The translations under genes were made by a program, and so were the position numbers. A stretch of 64,000 nt of DNA, from the NCBI GenBank assembly GCA_032907565.1, contig JAJJPK010000148.1, forward strand, positions 29,171-93,170. The letters run 5' to 3'. Source of the DNA: ZC4RG29 sp032907565. GTDB lineage: Bacteria > Bacteroidota > Bacteroidia > Cytophagales > Cyclobacteriaceae. Shown here one piece after another: positions 15,755-25,700 of this stretch. The notes under the pieces are model-generated. The model worked only from the letters and a program-made list of their open reading frames with translations. It searched no databases and was not told the origin of the DNA. Each line of letters begins with the position of its first letter. Positions within the stretch are counted from its first letter, which is position 1.

Positions 15755-17929
15755 TCAGTCGTACCAAAGGCCCGCTTCGCCCTTGTCGTACCGGGGTTTA
15801 CCTACTTTTTGCTTCAGGTGTTCGGGTTGGCTGTCGTTCTTTTTGAAGGTCCGCGTCCACCACAATCGGAAGCCGGTGAGCGCATCCTTTTCGCCCTTGA
15901 CGTTGTTCTTGTTAATCTTAATGAACCGGGAATCAGGATGGAGATCGCTCTTGCTGAAGAGCTGGAACTTGTTCATCCGAATGTTGCCCTGATACGCAGA
16001 TGCCCGTGCGAATGCACGCCCCGGTTCGCGTACCTTGAGCGCGTCGTCCGAACTGCTGGGATTGCGCACGTAACGGTATGCTGCGGTGCGGCCTCGAATG
16101 CCGGCCACATCGAAAGTGTTCTTTTCCGGCTTTGCTTTCTTGAGTGCGTCGTCGGCAGCATTGGGATTGGGAACATAGCTTCTGCCGAAACGGCTCAGCC
16201 TTACGTTCCCCTTGTACCGAAAGGCCGCGACGTGTACGTCGGAAGGCGGCTTGCTCTTGATGGGTGTTTCTTTGTTGTTCCAAAGTTTGCCGCTCACACT
16301 CGTGCCTGCGTTGCGCGGTGTTAGGGGCCGACCGCCTTTGATATTGCCTTGAAAGATGGCTTGTGTCCTGATGCTCCGAGGAGGCGCTTTTCCTTCCACC
16401 GGCATGCCATCGTTGTTCCAGTTGTCTCGACCCTTGCTTTCGCCGGCATTCCGGGGTTTGAGCGGTCGCTTCAATCGCATATTCCCCTGGAACGCTCCCG
16501 CACGGAGGTCGGTGTTGGTTGCCGGCTTGCGCGGCAGGGGCTGCTCCTTGTTATTCCACAAAACGCCGCTCTTGCTCTTGCCCGCACGGCGGGGCGTAAG
16601 CGGCGGTCGCCACTTCATATTGCCTTGAAATGATCCGGCGCGAAGGTCCGTAGCGGTGGCTGGTTTGGTTGCAATTGCCCGCTCCTTGTTGTTCCACAAC
16701 ACTCCGCTTCGGCTCTTGCCTGCCCTCCGCGGTGTAAGGGGTTCACGCCATTTCATATTGCCCTGAAACTTGCCGGCGCCGAGGCTGGCGGCAGAAGGCT
16801 GCTTCCTTGGCAGGGGGTTACCCTGGTTGTTCCACATTTTGCCACTGCGACTCTTGCCGGCACGGTGTGGAGTCAGGGGAGTTCGGCTTTTGGTGCGGGC
16901 GGTCACGCCTCCAACACCCAGAATCCCGATGCCGGGTGCTCTACCCTGTATCGCCTTTCCCGGTCGTTTTTCGCCGGGTTCGGTGGCACTAATGTAACCG
17001 GTGCCTTTCCGCCTCGGATGAATGCGGGTATCGCCGAACCGGGGCTGCGAAGAGTAAATTCGACCTGAAAGCCGGGTGCCCACTTCGTTCTTGGTGCGTG
17101 GATCAGTTCTGCGGATCCTTCTCCCCGTGATGTCGCCCTTCCAGGCCTTCGGTGCACGAATTCCGGAGGACATCATGCGCGGGGCGCCTCGGTAGGGCTT
17201 GTCATCACCCACGCGCTTTCGGCCTCTGTACGGGTCAGATGGCTGGACGAGGGGCTGGGGCGGTGTCCGGTAGTTCCTACCCCGCGGTGGCCGTCCGGCC
17301 GGATCGGTGAGGCGGGCCTGGTCGCCTCGCTTGTGCTTACGCGAAAAGCGCGCTATGGGATTGATACTGGTATGTCGGATGTACGCCCGCGAAGCCGATC
17401 GCGGAACGACGCGTTTTTTCCCTCTACCATAGTCACCCGGCTCGCGTTGTATCATCTTAAGGTGGTCCAGCTGGGGCTTGTTGGAATAGACATTTCGCGC
17501 TTTGCCTGTTGCAGAGCGTACGTTAACCCGGCGGCCGAAAACACCGCTGCTCCAGGGTTTTTGCGTATCGCGGGGACGGGTTCCCATAACAGGCGCCACA
17601 GGTTTTCCGGGGCGGTCGCCATCCCGCTTTTTCGCTGCTGCGCGGGCAGCCTTCGGTGGAGGGAAAGTGGAGTTCGCACGAACGGCCGACGACTTATTCC
17701 TGGTCCGCACGCGCCGGCCTGCAACATCCCGGGTTCGAGGTTTGTCCCCTTGCTTGACGCGCGACTTCATCCTGGTTTCGCGGAGTTTTCCGCTATTGCG
17801 CACGGGCTTATCGCCCCGGCGCTCCTGCGAATACGCCGGCGCCGCCAGCAAAGCCACGACAAAGGCAAGTACTGCGATCCTCACGAACCGGCCAAAAATG
17901 GAGGCATTATGATCCCTGTGCCTGTTCAA
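15755..17929 (-). CDS. Secreted arginine/lysine-rich repeat protein of unknown function
   Basis: About 724 residues, strikingly basic. A signal peptide (RFVRIAVLAFVVALLAAPAYSQ) is followed by a disordered-looking region full of R, K, G and P, with recurring GRRV/GRRI and GDKP words. Then come about five units of 46 residues of the type FQGNMKWRPPLTPRRAGKS plus GVLWNNKE (16223-16887), a YVPNPNAADDALKKAKP/YVRNPSSSDDALK pair, and a C-terminal segment ending KPRYDKGEAGLWYD. No start ATG exists after the upstream gene: TTG at 17929 (then NRHRDHN) or GTG at 17884 (VRIAVLAFVV) are the candidates; I use 17929. It starts 32 bases after the stop of the E1 gene. Charge suggests binding to polyanions such as polysaccharide, envelope or nucleic acid, but no activity can be assigned. 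Confidence 0.7.
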   Translation of the reverse strand: MNRHRDHNASIFGRFVRIAVLAFVVALLAAPAYSQERRGDKPVRNSGKLRETRMKSRVKQGDKPRTRDVAGRRVRTRNKSSAVRANSTFPPPKAARAAAKKRDGDRPGKPVAPVMGTRPRDTQKPWSSGVFGRRVNVRSATGKARNVYSNKPQLDHLKMIQREPGDYGRGKKRVVPRSASRAYIRHTSINPIARFSRKHKRGDQARLTDPAGRPPRGRNYRTPPQPLVQPSDPYRGRKRVGDDKPYRGAPRMMSSGIRAPKAWKGDITGRRIRRTDPRTKNEVGTRLSGRIYSSQPRFGDTRIHPRRKGTGYISATEPGEKRPGKAIQGRAPGIGILGVGGVTARTKSRTPLTPHRAGKSRSGKMWNNQGNPLPRKQPSAASLGAGKFQGNMKWREPLTPRRAGKSRSGVLWNNKERAIATKPATATDLRAGSFQGNMKWRPPLTPRRAGKSKSGVLWNNKEQPLPRKPATNTDLRAGAFQGNMRLKRPLKPRNAGESKGRDNWNNDGMPVEGKAPPRSIRTQAIFQGNIKGGRPLTPRNAGTSVSGKLWNNKETPIKSKPPSDVHVAAFRYKGNVRLSRFGRSYVPNPNAADDALKKAKPEKNTFDVAGIRGRTAAYRYVRNPSSSDDALKVREPGRAFARASAYQGNIRMNKFQLFSKSDLHPDSRFIKINKNNVKGEKDALTGFRLWWTRTFKKNDSQPEHLKQKVGKPRYDKGEAGLWYD
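16223..16887 (-). repeat. Tandem 138-base coding repeats
   Basis: Within the basic secreted protein the word encoding FQGN recurs exactly every 138 bases (near 16340, 16478, 16616 and 16754 on the plus strand), giving four full 46-residue units plus a partial first unit. The two central units are the most alike (for example GNMKWR-PLTPRRAGKS and SGVLWNNKE shared), while the outer ones have diverged, consistent with recent internal duplication. Confidence 0.85.
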
Positions 17930-17961
17930 AAAAATAGGGCGTATATAACCCGCTAATTTAC

Positions 17962-19935
17962 CTAAAATTTCATCAACTCCCCGATCCGGGCCCTCAAGCG
18001 TCCTTTTGGCAGGAAGTTCTGCTCCAAAGGGGCGGCGAATGGCACTGGGGTGTCCAGCGAGGCTACCCGAAATACGGGGGCGTCCAGGTATTGGAAACAC
18101 GTTTCGGCAATCCAGGCAGCCAGTTCAGCGCCCACCCCTCCTGTTAACGTATCCTCATGGAGGATCAGTACGCGGCCGGTCTTTTTCACGCTGTCAGCCA
18201 CCGTTTCCTTGTCCCACGGAAGCAGGGTTCGCAGGTCGATAATCTCAGCATCCACACCCATCTCGTCCACCGCCTCCCGGGCCCAATGCACACCCATACC
18301 GTACGTGATGATGGACATGTCGGCCCCCGGGCGGTCGACTTTTGCCCTCCCGATCTCTACAGTGTAATACTCCGAGGGCACAGGACCGTTGAGGGAGCGG
18401 TAGAGGTACTTATGCTCAAAGTACATTACCGGGTTTGGATCTTCGAACGCAGCACAGAGCAATCCTTTCGCGTCGTATGGCGTTGCCGGGTACACAATCT
18501 TTAACCCCGGTGTATGAAAAAACCAGGCTTCAGTACTTTGCGAGTGGAAGGGTCCGGCAGCAGTGCCCGCCCCGGTGGGCATGCGGATCACCACGTCGGC
18601 AGCCTGCCCCCAGCGCCAATGAATCTTGGCCAGGTTGTTTACGATCTGGTTAAACCCTTCAGTGACGAAGTCCGCAAACTGCATCTCCACCATCGCCTTC
18701 ATTCCTTTCATCGCCAGCCCGAGGGCCGCGCCCACCACTGCGGCTTCGCAGAGCGGCGTGTTGCGTACCCGATCTTCACCAAAGCGCTGCATCAACCCAT
18801 CCGTGACCTTAAACACACCGCCATAGGCTGCGATGTCCTGGCCCATCAATACAAGGTCCGGGAACCGTTCCATACACTGCGCCAGGCCTTCCGAAATCGC
18901 ATCGATGAACCTGCGTTCAGGATAATTGCCCGCGGGCGGATCGATAATGGAAGTCGTGGTCGGAGCGTAAACATCGGCCAGTTCCCGTTCCGTATCGGGT
19001 TCAACACGCGGTTCTGAAAATGCGCTCATCGCCGCGTCGATCCAGCTCCGAATGTTTTCGCGGATGGCAGCGATCTCCTCTTCCCGTATGATCTTCTCTC
19101 GAAGCAGATAGGCCTCGTAGTTGTCGATCGGATCTTTCTTCCTCCACTCCTCTAACAGAGATACAGGCACATACCTGGTACCGGATGCCTCTTCATGACC
19201 ACGCATTCGGAAGGTCATGCACTCGACTAGTACCGGTGCCGGATTTTCACGGATGCGCGCGGCAAGGGCACGAATCGTCTTGAACACTTCCAGGATGTTG
19301 TTGCCATCGATGGTGATACCCTCGATGCCATAACCGGGCGCCTTTGCAGCGAGCGACTCGCACCGGAACTGTTCGTGATTCGGCGTGGACAGACCGTAGC
19401 CATTGTTCTCGACGATGAAGATTACGGGCAGGTCCCAAACGGCAGCTAGATTGATCGCCTCGTGAAAGTCACCCTCGCTCGTCCCGCCGTCGCCATTGAA
19501 GACTGCAGTCACCTTGTTTTCGCGCTTGAGCTTGCACGCAAGCGCCACACCTGCAGCCAGCCCGTTCTGAGGGCCCAAATGAGAGATCATGCCAACGACA
19601 TGATGGTCATGCGATCCGAAATGAAAGGAACGATCTCTTCCTTTCGTAAATCCTCCTTCGGTACCTTGCCATTGTGCGAACAGACGCTTGAGCGGAACAT
19701 CACGGACAGTGAACACGCCCAGATTTCGATGCATGGGGAAGATGTATTCGTCGGAATCGAGCGCGGCGGAAACGCCTACGGCGATGGCTTCTTGTCCGAT
19801 GCCGCTGAACCACTTGCTGATCCGGTTCTGGCGCAGAAGGATCAACATCTTCTCTTCGATCATCCTGGGACGAAGCAGTTGCTCATACAGGTCGACGAGC
19901 TCCTGGTCAGATAGTCCTTCTCTGTTGTACTCCAT
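17962..19935 (-). CDS. 2-oxoacid dehydrogenase E1, fused alpha and beta subunits (branched-chain type)
   Basis: Thiamine-diphosphate-dependent decarboxylase of a 2-oxoacid dehydrogenase complex, probably branched-chain 2-oxoacids. The 657-residue chain contains E1 alpha (about 1-330), with the ThDP/Mg motif GDGGTSEGDFHEAINLAAVWD...ENN at 148-177 and the HRNLG/SHDHHVVG active-site region, then E1 beta (about 340-657), with GQDIAAYGGVFKVTDGL, NTPLCEAAVVGAALGLA and IHWRWGQAADVV. Start at 19935 (MEYNREGLSD); the frame is open further upstream but crosses the divergent promoter region. Such alpha-beta fusions are common in Bacteroidota. E2 and E3 genes are not nearby. Confidence 0.9.
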   Translation of the reverse strand: MEYNREGLSDQELVDLYEQLLRPRMIEEKMLILLRQNRISKWFSGIGQEAIAVGVSAALDSDEYIFPMHRNLGVFTVRDVPLKRLFAQWQGTEGGFTKGRDRSFHFGSHDHHVVGMISHLGPQNGLAAGVALACKLKRENKVTAVFNGDGGTSEGDFHEAINLAAVWDLPVIFIVENNGYGLSTPNHEQFRCESLAAKAPGYGIEGITIDGNNILEVFKTIRALAARIRENPAPVLVECMTFRMRGHEEASGTRYVPVSLLEEWRKKDPIDNYEAYLLREKIIREEEIAAIRENIRSWIDAAMSAFSEPRVEPDTERELADVYAPTTTSIIDPPAGNYPERRFIDAISEGLAQCMERFPDLVLMGQDIAAYGGVFKVTDGLMQRFGEDRVRNTPLCEAAVVGAALGLAMKGMKAMVEMQFADFVTEGFNQIVNNLAKIHWRWGQAADVVIRMPTGAGTAAGPFHSQSTEAWFFHTPGLKIVYPATPYDAKGLLCAAFEDPNPVMYFEHKYLYRSLNGPVPSEYYTVEIGRAKVDRPGADMSIITYGMGVHWAREAVDEMGVDAEIIDLRTLLPWDKETVADSVKKTGRVLILHEDTLTGGVGAELAAWIAETCFQYLDAPVFRVASLDTPVPFAAPLEQNFLPKGRLRARIGELMKF

Positions 19936-19991
19936 GGCACGTAACGCCGCCAATTTCACAAAATAAAGGCAAGTTGTGACGTCGTTCTTAT

Positions 19992-19999
19992 TATTTTTG
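19992..19999 (+). promoter_or_regulatory. Putative Bacteroidota -7 element for the M16 protease operon
   Basis: TATTTTTG is a perfect TAnnTTTG match, only six bases before the ATG at 20006, in the 70-base gap between divergent genes. A TTG at 19974-19976 is upstream at a somewhat short spacing. If real, the transcript would start at or next to the start codon. Confidence 0.35.
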
Positions 20000-20005
20000 C
20001 CCCCT

Positions 20006-21274
20006 ATGATTCGGTATGAGGCGTTTACTTTGGATAATGGGCTGCGTGTGATCGTACATGAAGATCCCACGGTGGAAATCGCTGTGGTGAACATTCTGTA
20101 TGATGTAGGCTCGCGGGATGAACACCCTGACAAAACGGGATTTGCTCACTTGTTCGAGCACCTTATGTTTGGTGGATCTGCAAACATCCCTTCCTACGAC
20201 GAGCCGCTGCAGCGCGTAGGGGGCGAGAGCAATGCTTTCACCAATACGGATGTAACCAACTACTACCTCACAGTACCTGCGGCCAATATCGAAACGGGGT
20301 TCTGGCTTGAGAGCGACCGAATGCTGAGTCTCTCTTTTGATCCAGAAGTACTCGAAGTGCAGCGCAAAGTCGTTATCGAGGAGTTCAAGCAGAACTATCT
20401 CAATCAGCCTTATGGCGATGTCTGGCTGAAGTTGAGGCCACTGGTGTACGACGTTCATCCTTACCAGTGGGCGACTATCGGAAAAGATATAAGTCACATC
20501 GCCAACGCCACGCTCGACGAAGTAAAGGATTTCTTTTTCCGGTATTACGTTCCCTCCAATGCGATACTTGTCGTTGCGGGTAAAGTATCGGTACCGCAGG
20601 TGCGGGAACTGGCTGAAAAATGGTTTGGTCCTATTCCCGGAGGCAATACTCCTCGCCGTGAGTTGCCGCGCGAGCCTATTCAGCAAAAGGCGAAATTCGC
20701 GACGTTCACAGCCGATGTACCGGCAGATGCGTTCTACCAGGCGTTTCACATGCCCGGACGATTTGACGATGACTTTTATGCTGCCGACCTGATGTCTGAC
20801 GCACTCGGCCGCGGCCCCTCAAGCCGATTGTACCAGCAACTCGTACGGAAGAAGGAGCTATTTACTTCAGTCAGCACACACACAACCGGCTCTATCGATC
20901 CGGGTATGTTAGTGATCAGCGGCCGGGTAAAACCCGGGGTAACCATTGAAGATGCCCATAAGGCCGTACACGATATGGTGGGTGATCTGGCGGCTAAAGG
21001 CCTCGAAGAAGAAGAACTGGAACGCGTGAAAGCTCAGGCCGAGTCGTCGCTGGAGTTTGCCGAGGTGGAGGTGCTGAATCGCGCGATCAATCTTGCGTTT
21101 GCCACCTTGTCGGGTGATACCTCACTCGTCAACCAGGAGGCGGAGCGCATCATGCGGATTACTCCCGACGATATTCGTCGCGTCGCAGCGAATGTGCTGC
21201 GCGAAGACAATGCATCCGTTATGTACTATCGAAGCAGCCAGTCTGCCAGCCAGGTACTGAAAGACGCGTCATGA
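20006..21274 (+). CDS. M16-family zinc metallopeptidase (insulinase-type)
   Basis: A 422-residue zinc protease of the pitrilysin/processing-peptidase family. The inverted zinc motif HLFEH (His48, Glu51, His52) lies in GFAHLFEHLMFGGS; the distal Glu is expected in the EEF/IEEFKQNYLNQPYG region. The second half is the usual inactive-like M16_C domain (LSFDPEVLEVQRKVV, then SRLYQQLVRKKELFTSV). Start at 20006 (MIRYEAFTLDNGLRV). No signal peptide from this start, so probably cytosolic. Bacteroidota often carry two adjacent M16 genes; here only one is present. Its stop overlaps the ispF start (ATGA). Confidence 0.9.
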   Translation: MIRYEAFTLDNGLRVIVHEDPTVEIAVVNILYDVGSRDEHPDKTGFAHLFEHLMFGGSANIPSYDEPLQRVGGESNAFTNTDVTNYYLTVPAANIETGFWLESDRMLSLSFDPEVLEVQRKVVIEEFKQNYLNQPYGDVWLKLRPLVYDVHPYQWATIGKDISHIANATLDEVKDFFFRYYVPSNAILVVAGKVSVPQVRELAEKWFGPIPGGNTPRRELPREPIQQKAKFATFTADVPADAFYQAFHMPGRFDDDFYAADLMSDALGRGPSSRLYQQLVRKKELFTSVSTHTTGSIDPGMLVISGRVKPGVTIEDAHKAVHDMVGDLAAKGLEEEELERVKAQAESSLEFAEVEVLNRAINLAFATLSGDTSLVNQEAERIMRITPDDIRRVAANVLREDNASVMYYRSSQSASQVLKDAS

Positions 21275-21753
21275 AAATTCGGGTGGGTATGGGATTCGAC
21301 GTCCACCGCCTTGAGGCGGGGCGCGACTTTATTATCGGCGGCATACGACTCGAAGGGTCCGACAAAGGCGCCGTGGGCCACTCGGATGCTGATGTGCTCA
21401 TCCACGCCATTTGCGATGCCCTGCTGGGCGCGGCTAACCTGCGCGACATCGGATTTCACTTCGCGAATACCGACAGCCGCTGGAAAGATATGGACAGCAA
21501 ATACTTTCTCAGCGAAGTGACGAAGATGCTCTCCGCCCGCGGCTGGAAGGTTGGCAATGTCGATTGTACGATATGCCTGGAAAAGCCTAAGATCAATCCC
21601 CACGTCGATACCATGAAGGAAACGCTTGCACCGCTTATGGACGTGGAACCGGATGCTGTTTCGATAAAGGCCACAACCAGCGAGAAACTGGGATACGTTG
21701 GCCGCGAAGAGGGTGTTAGCGCGTCAGTTGTCGCGCTGATCTTCCAGGAGTAA
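21271..21753 (+). CDS. ispF: 2-C-methyl-D-erythritol 2,4-cyclodiphosphate synthase
   Basis: Forms MEcPP in the non-mevalonate (MEP) isoprenoid pathway; trimeric zinc enzyme. The 160-residue protein has GMGFDVHRLEAG with metal ligands Asp10 and His12, the GHSDADVLIHAICDALLGA motif with His45 as the third ligand, and ATTSEKLGYVGREEGVSA at the C terminus. The ATG overlaps the protease stop by four bases and its own stop overlaps the mnmD start by one base, so the three genes are translationally coupled. Confidence 0.97.
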   Translation: MKIRVGMGFDVHRLEAGRDFIIGGIRLEGSDKGAVGHSDADVLIHAICDALLGAANLRDIGFHFANTDSRWKDMDSKYFLSEVTKMLSARGWKVGNVDCTICLEKPKINPHVDTMKETLAPLMDVEPDAVSIKATTSEKLGYVGREEGVSASVVALIFQE

Positions 21754-22415
21754 TGGAACCCCGGATCATCACTACGGACGATGGCTCGCACTCGCTGTAT
21801 CATACAGCACTGAATGAAACTTATCACTCGCGACACGGCGCCCTCACTGAGTCCCGGCATGTGTTCATCGAGAATGGTCTCGCTCAAGTGCCGCCTTCAG
21901 TCGATCCCATTCGTGTGTTGGAGGTTGGTTTTGGTACGGGACTGAATGCACTGCTTACGTGGCTTTATGCTCGATCTTCAGAGCGCTTGGTTTACTACAC
22001 CGGCATCGAACCCTTTCCTCTTAAAGCGGACACCTGGCGCCTCCTCAACTACAGCACGTCATTAAGCGCTGAACGTGAATTCACCACACTTCACGAGGCA
22101 TCGTGGAATGAAGCCCATGAGTTGGATGCCTTTTTCCATTTTTCAAAATTGAGCATGGGTATCGAAGACTTCGTGGCCTCGGGACTGTTGTTTGATGTTG
22201 TATATTACGATGCTTTTGCACCTGAAAAGCAACCCGCCATGTGGTCAAGCGAGGCCCTCGGTGTTACCGTGGGGGCTATGCGACAAAAAGGAATTCTGGT
22301 CACATACTGTGCTAAGGGCCAGTTCCGTCGCACGCTGCGTTCCCTGGGAATGGAAGTTGAGGCTTTGCCCGGTCCGCCGGGAAAAAGGGAAATGACGCGC
22401 GCGCGAAAAACCTGA
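21753..22415 (+). CDS. mnmD: tRNA 5-methylaminomethyl-2-thiouridine methyltransferase (MnmD, MnmC N-domain type)
   Basis: Methyltransferase that completes the mnm5s2U34 wobble base of certain tRNAs. The 220-residue stand-alone enzyme corresponds to the methyltransferase half of E. coli MnmC, without the FAD oxidase half. Visible: the SAM site LEVGFGTGLNALLTW, the DVVYYDAFAPEKQPAMWSSE acceptor motif, and the C-terminal LVTYCAKGQFRRTLRSLG...PGPPGKREMTRARK. Downstream of it the operon ends. Confidence 0.92.
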   Translation: MEPRIITTDDGSHSLYHTALNETYHSRHGALTESRHVFIENGLAQVPPSVDPIRVLEVGFGTGLNALLTWLYARSSERLVYYTGIEPFPLKADTWRLLNYSTSLSAEREFTTLHEASWNEAHELDAFFHFSKLSMGIEDFVASGLLFDVVYYDAFAPEKQPAMWSSEALGVTVGAMRQKGILVTYCAKGQFRRTLRSLGMEVEALPGPPGKREMTRARKT

Positions 22416-22708
22416 CCCAAAAAGCCAAAAAAAGCGGGCTATCAAAATCGCAAAATCGTTCTGGTCGCAATCGTTCGCGTTTGAGATATTTCAAAATGCG
22501 TTGAAGGATTTGTAAAAAAACTCAAAAAATTCTCCTTAAACCTGAGTCTTGGCAAAATTTTCTGCCGTTATTTTGATAATTTACCAAACCGAATTGATAA
22601 AATCCGGGTTTCTTCGCTAAGTCCGAATGGGGATTTTAACCCGTTTTTCTTGTTACAGTGAGAGAACCTACAGATAGGCCGTCGGAGTCGGCGGTTGTGC
22701 TAAACTAA
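22416..22708. other. AT-rich leader region of gltB
   Basis: No gene. The first half is A-rich (runs of seven or more A). A small stem GGG-ATTTTAA-CCC followed by GTTTTT (about 22630-22646) could be a weak terminator for the mnmD operon or a leader hairpin, and GCCG-TCGGAGT-CGGC (about 22678-22692) lies close to the gltB start. I see no clear riboswitch. Confidence 0.4.
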
Positions 22709-25700
22709 ATGATGAACAACCTTAATTCAATGAATCAAGACACCAGGAAGGGCCTTTACAGACCAGAACTGGAGCATGACGCCTGCGGGATTGGGTGTAT
22801 TGCAAGCATCAACGGCGTGCGTTCGAACGAGGTTTTGACGGATGCACTGTCGATGCTGGAAAATATGGAGCATCGGGGCGGAAAGGGTTGCAACCCGAAA
22901 ACCGGCGATGGCGCCGGTGTGCTCCTGCAAATACCGCATGAATTTTATGAAGAGGAGTGTGCAAGCCTTGGCTTTCAGTTGCCCGAGGCCGGCAAGTATG
23001 GTGTGGGCATGGTATTCTTTCCGCGTGATAAAAAAGTAGTGGAGGAATGTCGTAGGATATTACTGCGCAATATTGAAGAACTCGGCCTGTCCCTCATCGG
23101 ATTCCGGGTGGTCCCTGCCGATCACAGCGTGCCGGGTCCCGGTGCATCGGAAGTTGAACCGACCATCGAGCAGGTGTTTGTCAAGCCACAGGATGAAAGC
23201 ATGGCGAGAGATGCGTTTGAACGCAGACTCTTTGTTCTCCGCAACCACACCTCACATGTTGTAGCCAACGAAGTACAGGGCAACAACTGTGAATTCTACA
23301 TTGCGAGCTTTTCGTCCAAGACGGTAGTATATAAGGGACAGTTGCGTACAGAGCAGCTGCGAAAATATTTCTATGACCTTCAGGACAGCAGGGTGAAGAC
23401 AGCGCTGGCGCTGATCCACTCGCGGTTCTCGACCAACACGTTCCCGAACTGGAAACTTGCACAGCCCTTCCGTTATATTGCCCACAACGGTGAGATCAAC
23501 ACCATTCGGGGTAACGTAAACAAAATGAAGTCCAAGGAAGCACTGTTCCGGTCTTCGTTGTTCACACCGGCTGAGCTTGAAAAGCTTTTGCCGATTACCA
23601 ATCCGCAGGCTTCCGATTCCGCCAACCTCGACGCTCTTGTGGAGATGCTCGTCCTGGCAGGCCGGTCAATTCCTCATGTGCTCATGATGCTCGTGCCGGA
23701 GGCCTGGCAGGACAACAAACTCATGGATCCACACCGAAAGGCGTTTTACAAGTACCATGCTTCCATGATGGAACCGTGGGACGGTCCTGCCGCCCTCGTG
23801 TTTACGGACGGAGAAAGGATTGGGGCCACGCTTGACCGCAACGGGCTACGGCCGATGCGCTATTGCGTTACAAAAAGCGGGCGCATCGTCATGGCATCGG
23901 AGGCCGGTGCATTGCAAATCGATCCCCGCGACGTCCTGGAAAAGGGACGCATCACACCCGGGAAGATGATACTGGCCGACCTGACGGAGGGGAAGATTCT
24001 GTACGACGATGAGGTAAAGCGCTCCGTATACGAGCACAAGCACTACTATAACTGGATTATCCAAAACCGGCTGAAACTGCGGCTGGAGCCGGAACCAGAG
24101 ACTTTCGAAGAAAAGTACGATCCTGCTAGCCTGGTCCGCCGGCAAAACGCCTTCGGGTTCACGAATGAAGATCTGCGAGCGATACTGATACCGATGGCTC
24201 AAAAGGGATATGAGCCCATCGGCTCCATGGGAGACGATACACCGCTCGCCGTGTTGTCGCAGGAAAGCCGCCACATTTCGAATTATTTCAAACAACACTT
24301 TGCACAGGTAAGCAACCCGCCGATCGACCCGATCCGCGAACGGCTTGTGATGTCCCTGTTCACGCGCGTGGGAGCCAGCCTGAACGTGCTGGAGGAAACG
24401 CCTCAGCACACGCGTCAGATACACATCTCCCAGCCCGTGTTGTCGAACAAGGACCTGGAGAAACTTAAGAACATGCAGAAGGAAGGCTTTGAGTATGCCG
24501 TCATCAGCGGCGTGTTCAAAGCCGACGGCAAACCCGGAAGGCTGGAAGAAAGCCTGAAGCGCATTTGCCTGGAGGCCGAAGAGGCCGTCCACGAGGGAAA
24601 GAAGATCCTGATCATTTCCGATCGCCGGATCAGTGAGGAGTTCGCACCGATTCCGTCGCTCATGGCAACCGGCGCGGTACATCACTACCTGGTGGAAAAG
24701 CGAATCCGGACAAAGGTTGGCCTTGTTGTCGAGGCTGGCGACGTCTGGGAGGTACACCATTTTGCCACCATCATCGGTTACGGTGCAAGTGCGGTGAACC
24801 CTTACCTTGCACTGGAAACAATTCACACCCTGGTCGAAGCCGGAGAGCTCGGCGAAGGGATGACTGATGAGGCTGCCTTCGCGAACTATCAGAAGGCCAT
24901 AGGAAACGGGTTGCTGAAAGTGATGTCGAAGATGGGCATCAGTACCCTTCAATCGTATCAGTCGGCGCAGATTTTTGAAGCGCTCGGCCTCGGAACAGAG
25001 GTAATCGACCGCTGCTTCCGCGGCACGATCAGCAGGATTGATGGGTTGTCGTTCGACGACCTCGCTGAAGAAGTGCTCGTGCGCCACCGTCTCGCATTTC
25101 GGCAACGGGCCGACAGGCTGCAGGAGGGAGGCGTTTACCAATGGAAGCGGAAAGGAGAAAAGCACCTTTTCGATCCGGAGACAATACACCTGCTTCAGCA
25201 CTCTACGCGCAGAAATGATTTTTCCCTGTACAAGAAATACGCGGAGCGAATCAACGACCAGACCCGCCATACGCTGACGCTACGCGGCATGTTTGAATTC
25301 AAGAAGCGAAACAGCGTGCCGCTGGAAGAAGTCGAACCCATCGAAGACATCATGAAGCGCTTTGCAACAGGCGCCATGTCGTTCGGCTCCATTTCATACG
25401 AAGCACACAGCACGCTGGCGGTCGCCATGAACCGAATCGGAGGCAGGAGCAACAGCGGTGAAGGCGGCGAAGACGAAAGCCGGTTCGAACGAAAGCCCAA
25501 TGGCGATTGGGAGCGCTCTGCCATCAAGCAGGTAGCCTCCGGAAGGTTTGGCGTAACAAGCCACTACCTGGCAAACGCAGATGAATTACAGATCAAAATG
25601 GCCCAGGGCGCGAAGCCTGGAGAAGGCGGACAGCTGCCGGGCCACAAGGTGGATGAGTGGATTGGACGCGTTCGACATTCCACGCCGGGTGTCGGACTGA

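Noticed and set aside
16223..16887. Possible CRISPR-like array
   Set aside because: The 138-base periodic units are in-frame protein repeats of one gene, with no spacers or short palindromic repeats.
17333..17956. A plus-strand frame opposite the basic repeat protein
   Set aside because: The minus-strand reading has a signal peptide and periodic repeats; the plus reading has neither.
17965..18100. N-terminal extension of the repeat protein back to 18100
   Set aside because: It would overlap the end of the E1 gene and put about 75 residues before the signal peptide.
23846..25270. A 474-codon minus-strand frame inside gltB
   Set aside because: It lies fully antisense to the glutamate synthase large subunit, whose catalytic motifs are intact. 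Long antisense frames are common in GC-rich coding DNA.
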